From positions 1 to 5,704 of the forward strand of contig CALFBL010000161.1 in the NCBI GenBank assembly GCA_937951695.1: DNA of 5,704 nt, given 5' to 3'. Each line of letters opens with the position of its first letter. Within the stretch, counting starts at the first letter, position 1. Shown piece after piece: positions 1-5,313 of this stretch. The notes beneath the pieces were generated by a model, which did no database searches, was not told the origin of the DNA, and saw nothing but the letters and a program-made list of their open reading frames with translations. The position numbers and the translations under genes were made by a program. This DNA comes from an uncultured Granulosicoccaceae bacterium (GTDB taxonomy: Bacteria; Pseudomonadota; Gammaproteobacteria; Granulosicoccales; Granulosicoccaceae).

Positions 1-316
1 GATGTAGCGCCGTGGCATCCCTTGGCGACCCAGGAAGTGCTGTGGGAAGAAGGTGATGTTTGCGCCGATGAACATGGCCCAGAAGTGCAGTTTGCCTGCC
101 CATTCAGGATACATGCGGCCCGACATTTTCGGCAGGTAGAAGTAGATACCCGCGAAGATGGCGAAGACGGCACCAAGCGACATCACGTAGTGGAAGTGAG
201 CAACCACATAGTAAGTGTCGTGATAGGCGCGGTCGATGCCAGCCTGCGACAGCACGATGCCTGTAACGCCACCAGCGGTGAACAGGAACAGGAAGCCGAA
301 GGCCCAGAGCATGGGC
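1..316 (-). CDS. ctaD: Cytochrome c oxidase subunit I, internal fragment (partial at both ends)
   Basis: Reading the minus strand from about 315 down to 1 gives 105 uninterrupted codons of aa3-type haem-copper oxidase subunit I, the membrane subunit that reduces O2 to water and pumps protons. It begins at PMLWAFGF and ends at GRQGMPRRYI. The segment HDTYYVVAHFHYV carries the family's Mg-site His-Asp pair and, in HFH, the haem a3 and haem a ligands (His411, Asp412, His419 and His421 in Rhodobacter numbering). The wording (VLSQAGIDRAYHDTYY, KMSGRMYPEWAGKLHFW) resembles alphaproteobacterial proteins more than gammaproteobacterial ones as I remember them. There is no start or stop: the gene leaves the window at base 1 and its 5' part is replaced at about 314-318 by sdhB in the opposite orientation. 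Identity is secure; the alphaproteobacterial origin is an inference. Confidence 0.9.
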
Positions 317-320
317 GACG
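312..320. other. Probable chimeric junction between ctaD and sdhB
   Basis: Left of about 315 the minus strand is good ctaD coding sequence. The next codon outward (316-318) would be Ser, where the family usually has Thr before Pro-Met-Leu-Trp. From 317 on, the plus strand is good SdhB sequence (Asp-Gly-Ala-Tyr-Glu-Cys), while the preceding Gly does not fit the usual Leu. One or two bases around 316-317 fit both genes. Two conserved genes, each cut in mid-domain and joined head to head with a tiny shared overlap, are typical of amplification or assembly chimeras. Confidence 0.75.
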
Positions 321-604
321 GCGCTTATGAATGCATCCTGTGTGCGTGCTGTTCAACCAGCTGCCCGAGCTATTGGTGGAACAGTGACCGCTACCTCGGC
401 CCTGCGGCCCTACTCGCCTCCTACCGCTGGTTGGTAGACAGTCGCGATGACGCGACGGGAGAGCGACTGGATGAGCTTGAAGATCCGTTCAAGTTGTATC
501 GCTGCCACACCATCATGAATTGTGCACAGGTTTGTCCGAAAGGGTTGAATCCTGCGAAGGCAATCGCCGAGACCAAGAAAATGATGGTGCAACGCAGACT
601 GTAG
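317..604 (+). CDS. sdhB: Succinate dehydrogenase iron-sulfur subunit, C-terminal part (5' truncated)
   Basis: This is the C-terminal iron-sulfur domain of SdhB, which passes electrons from the flavin of SdhA through three Fe-S clusters to quinone in membrane complex II. All seven cysteines for the [4Fe-4S] and [3Fe-4S] clusters are visible: the motif CILCACCSTSCP (E. coli C149, C152, C155, C159) and, downstream, RCHTIMNCAQVCPKG (C206, C212, C216). The quinone-site residues equivalent to E. coli P160, W164 and H207 are also kept. About 95 residues remain, so the N-terminal [2Fe-2S] domain, roughly 140 residues, is missing because of the joint at about 316. It ends normally at a TAG (602-604). 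The open frame runs further left, but there it is antisense to ctaD and not SdhB. It lies 33 bp before sdhE. Confidence 0.95.
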   Translation, partial: DGAYECILCACCSTSCPSYWWNSDRYLGPAALLASYRWLVDSRDDATGERLDELEDPFKLYRCHTIMNCAQVCPKGLNPAKAIAETKKMMVQRRL

Positions 605-637
605 TTTGCTCAAATAGACACCCATGACTCGCACTCC

Positions 638-895
638 ATGACTGTTGAAGATCAACCCATTGCCAAACTGCGCTGGCGTTGCCGGCGTGGTATGCGTGAG
701 CTAGACGAAGCTATGAGGGCCTATCTCGACAATCACTACAGTGACGCAACTCAGGAAGACAAGGAACGCTTCCTGGCATTGCTCGATATGCAAGACCCCG
801 AGCTGTATCGGCTCATCAATGGCAAGGACAAGGACGCCCGATATGACCCCATTATCAGCGCTATTACAGCGAGCCTCAAAGCAGCGACTCCGTAA
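638..895 (+). CDS. sdhE: SdhE, flavinylation assembly factor of succinate dehydrogenase
   Basis: The 85-residue acidic protein belongs to the SdhE/YgfY family (DUF339), small five-helix cytoplasmic proteins that promote covalent FAD attachment to SdhA and fumarate reductase. The diagnostic RGxxE motif is present as R17-G-M-R-E21 within CRRGMRELD, almost identical to the E. coli protein (88 residues). The later stretch around residues 40-60 (DKERFLALLDMQDPELYRLI) also follows the family. The ATG at 638 gives the normal N-terminus; no clear Shine-Dalgarno sequence precedes it. Sitting 33 bp after sdhB, it is probably co-transcribed with its own client complex. A six-codon reading frame (624-641) ends in a TGA overlapping this ATG. 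The 3' end overlaps the next gene if that gene starts at 843. Confidence 0.93.
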   Translation: MTVEDQPIAKLRWRCRRGMRELDEAMRAYLDNHYSDATQEDKERFLALLDMQDPELYRLINGKDKDARYDPIISAITASLKAATP

Positions 896-1394
896 CGAAG
901 GCGTCGCTGAAACAGTAGCCCAGTCGAGCCATCAAGCAGAAGGCGGGGCCATCATTGAGCTGCGGCGTTCGCGAATCCATCACCGGGTATTAATCGGCGT
1001 GGGCACCTTGAGCTTTCTCGCACCGCTAAACGCCCAGCTACCTTGGCAGGTCGCTGGATTTATCTGGACGTGGACACTTGTTTGTCTGTTCCATCATCAT
1101 CGAACACAATCCACTCCACAGGCTTTACGTGATACCGAAAACGGTTGGCAGCTGGTGGTTTGCGCTAGGGTCGTCCTCGTACACTACAAGAGCACCCCTT
1201 GGTGCAACGCTCACTTGATTCTGATGACGTTTGCTGACGATGCAGGCAAGACGCATCGGGTCAGTATCTGGCGCGATGCGGTGACAGAGTCCAGCTTTAG
1301 CTGGCTAGCCGCCAGAGTTACTCTCACCCGCCCTGACAAGAAGGTGAAAACTGTGTCAACCTCATACAGCACAAACTTCCACCACACACGCTGA
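843..1394 (+). CDS. YgfX/CptA-like small membrane protein
   Basis: This reads as a YgfX (CptA) family protein, the inner-membrane partner encoded next to sdhE in many gammaproteobacteria. In E. coli the pair was described as toxin-antitoxin-like, with YgfX acting on cytoskeletal proteins, but that role is debated. Support here: position directly after sdhE; a conserved-looking IELRRSRI entry at residues 38-45; two hydrophobic segments at about 48-62 and 67-84; a Trp-rich start to the soluble part; and the family-style ending WRDAVTESSFSWLAARVTL at about 143-161, which matches the E. coli C-terminal pattern. The ATG at 843 has AAGGA eight bases upstream and overlaps sdhE by 53 bp. It gives 183 residues, longer than the usual 135-150, with an atypical N-terminal 36 residues. 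A non-ATG start near 945-960 would give a more usual length. Function is assigned by family and synteny only. Confidence 0.65.
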   Translation: MTPLSALLQRASKQRLRNEGVAETVAQSSHQAEGGAIIELRRSRIHHRVLIGVGTLSFLAPLNAQLPWQVAGFIWTWTLVCLFHHHRTQSTPQALRDTENGWQLVVCARVVLVHYKSTPWCNAHLILMTFADDAGKTHRVSIWRDAVTESSFSWLAARVTLTRPDKKVKTVSTSYSTNFHHTR

Positions 1395-1404
1395 GAATGC
1401 CAAA

Positions 1405-2142
1405 TTGAGCAAATCGATTTATTTAGGCGTTAACGTCGATCACGTTGCCACTGTCCGACAGGCGCGTGGCGTTAACTACCCCTGCCCAGTCCACGCAGCC
1501 TTGCAGGCAGAAATTGCCGGCGCTGATGGCATTACCATGCACCTGCGCGAGGACCGGCGCCACATCCAGGATCGCGACGTGGAGCGCTACGCACCGCTCG
1601 CCCAAACCAAGCTGAACTTTGAAATGGCCGCCACCGATGAGATGCAGAAAATTGCCTTATCGTTGATGCCTGCCGATGTCTGCCTGGTGCCGGAGAAGCG
1701 CGAAGAACTCACCACCGAGGGTGGCTTGAACGTAGCAGCTCAGCAGACACGACTGAAAGACTACGTGGCGGTATTTAACGACGCAGGCGTTCAGACATCG
1801 ATGTTTATTGACCCCGATGCTGAGCAGATTGACGCCTGCGTAGCCATTGGCGCACCGGTCATCGAACTGCACACAGGTGCTTACGCTGAGAGTAAAGAGC
1901 GCCGCGCACAAGACGCTGAATTAAAAAAAATAAACGACGCCGCCCACTACGCAAACTCACTGGGCCTCGTGGTTAACGCTGGCCACGGTCTCACCCGTTA
2001 TAATGTCGCAGCCATTGCAGCCATCGCTCCCATGAATGAACTCAACATCGGGCACAGCCTGATCGCGGACGCATTGTTTATGGGTATCGAGGCGGCGGTG
2101 AAAGACATCAAGCAACGCATGATCGAGGCACGTTCCCAGTGA
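1405..2142 (+). CDS. pdxJ: Pyridoxine 5'-phosphate synthase
   Basis: PdxJ condenses 1-deoxy-D-xylulose 5-phosphate with 3-amino-2-oxopropyl phosphate to form pyridoxine 5'-phosphate, the last ring-building step of DXP-dependent vitamin B6 synthesis in the cytoplasm. The 245-residue TIM-barrel protein matches the E. coli enzyme (243 residues) throughout: LGVNVDHVATVRQARG at the N-terminus (Asn10, Asp12, Arg21), HLREDRRHI (His46, Arg48), Glu73 in NFEMA, LVPEKREELTTEGG near residue 100, GHG at 193-195 and NIGH at 214-217. The start is TTG at 1405, the only start that gives the normal N-terminus; a partial GAGA lies eight bases upstream. A nearby ATG (1397) is out of frame and hits a stop after three codons. 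One oddity is Cys27, where many homologues have Asp (YPDPV becomes YPCPV). It follows the ygfX-like gene by 10 bp and overlaps acpS. Confidence 0.97.
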   Translation: MSKSIYLGVNVDHVATVRQARGVNYPCPVHAALQAEIAGADGITMHLREDRRHIQDRDVERYAPLAQTKLNFEMAATDEMQKIALSLMPADVCLVPEKREELTTEGGLNVAAQQTRLKDYVAVFNDAGVQTSMFIDPDAEQIDACVAIGAPVIELHTGAYAESKERRAQDAELKKINDAAHYANSLGLVVNAGHGLTRYNVAAIAAIAPMNELNIGHSLIADALFMGIEAAVKDIKQRMIEARSQ

Positions 2143-2525
2143 TATACGGAATCGGTGTCGACCTGGTCACCATTAGCCGGATTCAACGCGTCTATGAGCG
2201 CTTTGGAATACGCTTTGCCAGACGCTTTTTACACGAAAACGAAGTGCACGGTTTGCAGTCCAGTGACAATCCGATACGGTACCTGGCGAAACGCTTCGCT
2301 ATTAAAGAAGCCGCTGTTAAGGCACTGGGCACTGGGGAAAGAAGCGGTGTGCTGTTACGCGATTTCTACATTGAACATTCGCAACTGGGCAAGCCTCTTT
2401 TGAGAGTAGACGGCTGCGCCCAGGTGCTGTGTCAGAAACAGGAAATTGCCGCAACTCATGTGAGCCTAAGCGACGAAGGCGACCAAGTGGTCGCCTTCGT
2501 GGTACTGGAATATAGTGCCGACTGA
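2139..2525 (+). CDS. acpS: Holo-[acyl-carrier-protein] synthase
   Basis: AcpS transfers the 4'-phosphopantetheine arm of coenzyme A to the serine of acyl carrier protein, activating it for fatty acid synthesis. The 128-residue protein has the family length and motifs: GIGVDLV at the start with the Mg-binding Asp8, the signature FAIKEAAVKALGTG at residues 53-66 with the second Mg ligand Glu57, and HVSLSDE near residue 107. It starts with GTG inside the end of pdxJ, the G lying one base before the pdxJ TGA, with GAGG ten bases upstream (2125-2128), so the two are probably translationally coupled. The pdxJ-acpS pairing is common in gammaproteobacteria. A perfect 12-bp hairpin lies in its last 60 bases. 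It ends 30 bp from the end of the convergent GH16-like gene. Confidence 0.96.
   Translation: MIYGIGVDLVTISRIQRVYERFGIRFARRFLHENEVHGLQSSDNPIRYLAKRFAIKEAAVKALGTGERSGVLLRDFYIEHSQLGKPLLRVDGCAQVLCQKQEIAATHVSLSDEGDQVVAFVVLEYSAD
2473..2500 (+). repeat. Perfect 12-bp inverted repeat with a 4-base loop inside the acpS 3' end
   Basis: ACGAAGGCGACC (2473-2484) is followed by AAGT and then its exact reverse complement GGTCGCCTTCGT (2489-2500). The stem is G+C-rich and would fold strongly in RNA from either strand. It is not followed by a T-run (GGTACTGG comes next), so it is not a standard intrinsic terminator for acpS. It lies wholly within the coding sequence, 22 bp before the acpS stop codon, close to the meeting point of two convergent transcripts. 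Confidence 0.7.
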
Positions 2526-2555
2526 TCAGCCACATAACGGTAAGCGCAAAGGCTG
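2526..2555. other. Convergent intergenic gap with a weak stem
   Basis: Only 30 bp separate the ends of acpS and the convergent GH16-like gene. CAGCC (2527-2531) can pair with GGCTG (2551-2555) across a 19-base loop. There is no T-run on either strand, so I see no convincing intrinsic terminator here. Confidence 0.3.
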
Positions 2556-3545
2556 CTAGTTACGTTGATAAACTCGAACGTAATCCACTTTCAATTGTGC
2601 GGGCTGTGGGGTCGTGTCATCGGGTGCATCCACCCATAAACCACCCACCGCAAGATTCATGATGAGATACATGGCTTGTGAGGCAACGTTTTCGCCGTTG
2701 ACCTGAAACGTGGGGTAGCCGTTAACGTAATACGTCAGCTCGCCTACCGACCAACGCACACCGATGGTATGAAAACCTTCCGAGGCGCCATTGACCACCA
2801 CCTCGTGCTGACGCGGTGAACGCAAGTTACCCTCTTCGTCCGTGTAGTTGTAGTTGTGATAGAAACTATCCGGATTAGCCCCGTTGAATTCCATCAAATA
2901 CAACTGCGGTTTCAAACCCTCAAACTCAGTGCCTAACATCCATATCGATGGCCACAATCCAGCCCCGTCCGGTACGTCGATGCGAGCTTCGATGTAACCG
3001 TATTGCACATCGAACTTGTCCAGAGTCGTCAAGGCACCCGAGACGTACTGCTGACCATTGGCCTCAGCTTCCATTGAGGCTGGCGTTGGAACTGCAGAGA
3101 TTACCAGCGCTTCGCCATCGAACGAGAACGGGTTAATTGTGCTGCCGGGGTTAGCTTGTATATCAACGTAGTACTGTACTTCATCGTTTATGATCAGATC
3201 CGTGCCCCAAGCCAACGCCGTATTCCACTTACTGGCATCAAGCGATGTATCGTTGAATTCGTCGTTAAAAACCAAGTCGAACTCTTCAGGGTTTATTGCT
3301 TTCTGCGTGGCGGCACTGGGCATTGGTTCACCACTATCTTCCGGTAGAGCTTCACTCAGTAAGAGCTTTTGTTGAGCTTCCAGCTCTGCTGCCTGAATGC
3401 GTTCTTTTTGCAGCTCTTCCAAACCGTTATCACCGCAAGCGGCTAGTGTGAGCAGCAAGGATACACTCACGGCACTACGACGATACTTTGGTAACACGCT
3501 ACAGGTTTGCATCGTCTTGGTGATTCTCATTTTCTGATTTAACAT
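2556..3545 (-). CDS. GH16-fold lipoprotein with a degenerate catalytic site (probable glycan-binding pseudoenzyme)
   Basis: The protein is an exported lipoprotein with a GH16 (laminarinase/agarase-type) beta-sandwich domain. Numbering from the ATG at 3545 (329 residues), a hydrophobic segment ends in the lipobox LAAC with lipid Cys37. A Glu/Gln-rich, possibly coiled-coil stretch follows (about 41-65), then the GH16 domain from about residue 90 (FDLVFNDEF) to the C-terminus (VDYVRVYQ). Family landmarks include YGYIEARI, GLWPSIWMLG and a Tyr/Trp-rich substrate cleft. The catalytic signature E-[ILV]-D-x-x-E is altered: the sequence reads P-Q-L-Y-L-M-E-F, so the nucleophile Glu is Gln214 and the assisting Asp is Tyr216; only the acid/base Glu219 remains. 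Hydrolysis by the normal retaining mechanism should therefore fail, and a binding or structural role is inferred. Start choice: ATG 3545 has GGAA nine bases upstream; 3554 is also possible, while 3512 gives a more typical signal-peptide length. It follows the barrel gene by 33 bp on the same strand and is probably in its operon. Confidence 0.85.
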   Translation of the reverse strand: MLNQKMRITKTMQTCSVLPKYRRSAVSVSLLLTLAACGDNGLEELQKERIQAAELEAQQKLLLSEALPEDSGEPMPSAATQKAINPEEFDLVFNDEFNDTSLDASKWNTALAWGTDLIINDEVQYYVDIQANPGSTINPFSFDGEALVISAVPTPASMEAEANGQQYVSGALTTLDKFDVQYGYIEARIDVPDGAGLWPSIWMLGTEFEGLKPQLYLMEFNGANPDSFYHNYNYTDEEGNLRSPRQHEVVVNGASEGFHTIGVRWSVGELTYYVNGYPTFQVNGENVASQAMYLIMNLAVGGLWVDAPDDTTPQPAQLKVDYVRVYQRN

Positions 3546-3578
3546 GACAGTCATTTCCGATCTGTTGCCTTCGCTCTA

Positions 3579-5096
3579 CTAGTAGTAATAACGAACGCCA
3601 AGGCCGATCTGGTCGTTATCACCTACTTCAAACTCGCCCGACAAGTCCAGTTGTCTGGTCAAGTGGTACAGCGCTCTGCCAAATACATTAGGGTCTACGT
3701 CAAAGAAGGAACTAACACCCACACCGCCCTGCAGTTCAAATCGGTTGTTCAATACGAAGCGCGTATTAATTTGAGTAAATACACCCGTATCGTCAATCGA
3801 TGTTTTAATGGTTTGGTTCGACAAACTAAAACGTCCGTATTCCACACCGGCAGTTAACGCAAACGTTAACCGGTCGGCCTGTTGCGGGGTAATGATGTAG
3901 CTCGCACCCACAACCGCTTCCTGATAATCCTCAGTACCTGTTGCCCGAAAAAGCACGCGGAATTTCTCAGCAAGTCCCACACTGGCGGTAAAGCGAGCCC
4001 CGTTTCCACCGAACTCAGCGTTTACTGGCACGATCGATACGTATGAAAATTCACGCGAACTTGCGCGCACCGAAGCAGGCAGACGTAAGGCATTTAGCGC
4101 TGGAATGACACTCGTTGGCTCCTGTGGCGCTGTAACCAATGTTTCGGCCACTTGCTCAATTTCTGTGTCGCTGGAGAACGATTCTTCGATTACCGTTTTA
4201 CTAACTGTATTGCTTGCCGTGTTGGGCAGTCGCAGACGTTCGCTGTTCTGCGCCTCACTCACACTGGGGGTAGGCTTAGGCATTTCGATGGCCGTTGGCG
4301 CTGTGATGGGTGATGCATCAGCTGCCGCTATTCGAGGCTCAGCATCGATTGTGTTAACTGGTTCTGGTGCCGCTTCCGCGATACGCTCGGGTGTCGGTGC
4401 TGCTACCGGTGCAAGTGCCGTAGTTTTGCGCTCTTGCTCAGCGGCATCAGTTTGAGCCTGCGCGTTGGTGCTGACGTCCGCCGTAATTACGTCAGCAGCA
4501 CTTACGACATTTGACGTGCCTTTCAGGACCTTGACGTACGTCGACTTAAAGCGTGGTGTCGGGGCTGTCTGATCGGCAGTGTCTTGCTGGACGACCACTG
4601 GTTCGATCTTCTTCGTGGACCGAGCGCCAGTTGCTGCGTCAGAGATGTCTGCGCCAGCGACTGCATCAGAGGTATCTGCTGCATTGCTTTGGGCTTCTGT
4701 CACAGCTTCGTACGTTTGCCCAGATGCCCCGTATGCGGCTGCCAAATTCCACTCAGGCGCCTCTGTCGAACCAGTTTTTGGTCCATTGAGCAGGCCGATG
4801 AAACCACTATTACCCGGGCCATGACCACACTGCATATCGTCAAAAACCGGGAAGTTGTATTCGCCGTCGACTTTGACCAGCGTTGGGCCGTTACCGATTC
4901 GCTCACAAACCTGACTAACGCTCTGGCCACCCACTGGGGTAGCCACAATACGATCGTGAAGCGCGCTTGTAGCTGATAAGTTGCAAAAACATTGATTGTC
5001 TGCTGCGTAGCTGAGCGGCTCTTCTGCGGCGAATACGCTCGAAGACAGGCTCCAAACGGCGCCGATATAAGCTAGGGATGTCCAACGATTAGGCAT
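3579..5096 (-). CDS. Outer-membrane beta-barrel protein with a Cys-containing N-terminal domain and Ala/Thr/Pro-rich linker
   Basis: I do not recognise a named family. From the ATG at 5094-5096 (505 residues) there is a clear signal peptide (MPNRWTSLAYIGAVWSL..., cleavage near VFA-A at 23-24). Residues about 25-125 form a compact domain with four cysteines (36, 38, 64, 90), suited to two disulfides in the periplasm. Residues about 126-345 are low-complexity Ala/Thr/Pro/Glu-rich and probably disordered. Residues about 348-505 alternate polar and hydrophobic residues in roughly eight strands separated by short turns, ending in RYYY. The terminal aromatic is the outer-membrane insertion signal for barrels. 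The frame opens upstream to a TTG at 5225, but that would bury the signal peptide behind 43 residues, so the ATG is preferred; its Shine-Dalgarno sequence is weak. Two TAG stops stand in tandem (3579-3581 and 3576-3578). It lies upstream of the GH16-like gene and diverges from the lipoprotein at 5314. Confidence 0.8.
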   Translation of the reverse strand: MPNRWTSLAYIGAVWSLSSSVFAAEEPLSYAADNQCFCNLSATSALHDRIVATPVGGQSVSQVCERIGNGPTLVKVDGEYNFPVFDDMQCGHGPGNSGFIGLLNGPKTGSTEAPEWNLAAAYGASGQTYEAVTEAQSNAADTSDAVAGADISDAATGARSTKKIEPVVVQQDTADQTAPTPRFKSTYVKVLKGTSNVVSAADVITADVSTNAQAQTDAAEQERKTTALAPVAAPTPERIAEAAPEPVNTIDAEPRIAAADASPITAPTAIEMPKPTPSVSEAQNSERLRLPNTASNTVSKTVIEESFSSDTEIEQVAETLVTAPQEPTSVIPALNALRLPASVRASSREFSYVSIVPVNAEFGGNGARFTASVGLAEKFRVLFRATGTEDYQEAVVGASYIITPQQADRLTFALTAGVEYGRFSLSNQTIKTSIDDTGVFTQINTRFVLNNRFELQGGVGVSSFFDVDPNVFGRALYHLTRQLDLSGEFEVGDNDQIGLGVRYYY

Positions 5097-5259
5097 GAGA
5101 GTGTTGAATCCAATAAAGTTATAGAGGTTCACCGCTACAGGTTTTGTGCCAACAGTCTGATTTCTATCGCTCTGTTCACGTCTGATTAGCTTTAGGCTTG
5201 AACGCAGCTTCCGATAACAAGTCAAGCAGCTAAGGATCAGCTCCTACGCTGAAACAAAT

Positions 5260-5277
5260 TTGCCGAAAATTCGGCAA
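5260..5277. promoter_or_regulatory. Inverted repeat TTGCCGAA-AA-TTCGGCAA, candidate operator
   Basis: Two perfect 8-bp arms are separated by two bases, giving an 18-bp dyad centred about 45 bp upstream of the lipoprotein ATG. The size and symmetry suit a dimeric helix-turn-helix regulator. It lies between divergently transcribed genes, so it could control both. I cannot match it to a known regulator's consensus. A terminator is unlikely because there is no T-run and no gene end nearby. Confidence 0.5.
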
Positions 5278-5281
5278 TTGC

Positions 5282-5295
5282 GTGAAATTATTCAC
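5282..5295. promoter_or_regulatory. Second inverted repeat GTGAA-ATTA-TTCAC, candidate operator
   Basis: Perfect 5-bp arms flank a 4-base A+T spacer, starting five bases after the larger dyad and ending 18 bp before the lipoprotein ATG. The arms resemble half of a CRP/FNR-type TGTGA box, but the spacing (4 instead of 6) and the missing first T argue against a genuine CRP site. Its position near the likely transcription start would suit repression. Short arms make chance possible. Confidence 0.3.
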
Positions 5296-5313
5296 AAAAA
5301 TTGGTTGGAAGTC

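Larger units (their letters stand above)
5097..5313. promoter_or_regulatory. Divergent intergenic control region
   Basis: About 217 bp separate the start of the barrel gene (minus) from the start of the repeat lipoprotein (plus), so both promoters should lie here. The right end is A+T-rich and holds two inverted repeats (5260-5277 and 5282-5295). For the plus strand, TTGCCG (5260) with TGAAAT (5283) at 17-bp spacing is a weak sigma70-like pair overlapping the dyads. I find no convincing -35/-10 pair for the minus strand. No RNA gene or additional reading frame is apparent. Confidence 0.5.

Noticed and set aside
236..313. Upstream extension of the SdhB frame to an ATG at 236
   Set aside because: These codons are antisense to ctaD and do not resemble the SdhB N-terminal domain; the frame is open only because of the joint.
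22..330. Open plus-strand frame of 102 codons at the left end
   Set aside because: It is antisense to clear ctaD coding sequence, and its translation has no family features.
741..842. Start of the ygfX-like gene at the ATG 741
   Set aside because: It would overlap sdhE by 155 bp with no similarity to the family; 843 has a better ribosome site.
1921..1933. Run of eight A in pdxJ, possible slippage or frameshift site
   Set aside because: The frame continues correctly through it (Leu-Lys-Lys-Ile-Asn) and the protein is full length, so nothing requires slippage.
4105..4455. Plus-strand frame of 116 codons antisense to the barrel gene linker
   Set aside because: Its Ala/Ser/Val-rich translation is the mirror of a low-complexity Ala/Thr-rich coding region and shows no start context or motifs.
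4469..4497. 9-bp inverted repeat (TGCTGACGT ... ACGTCAGCA) with an 11-base loop inside the barrel gene
   Set aside because: It lies in the repetitive Ala/Asp/Val-coding linker, where such pairings arise from codon repetition; no T-run or gene boundary is nearby.
5134..5153. Sigma54-like promoter on the minus strand (TTGGCAC with a partial -12 element)
   Set aside because: The GG is present but the required GC at -12 reads GT, so the match is incomplete.
5097..5225. Longer N-terminus of the barrel protein from a TTG at 5225
   Set aside because: It puts 43 basic, non-signal residues before an obvious signal peptide; an export protein should start at the ATG 5096.
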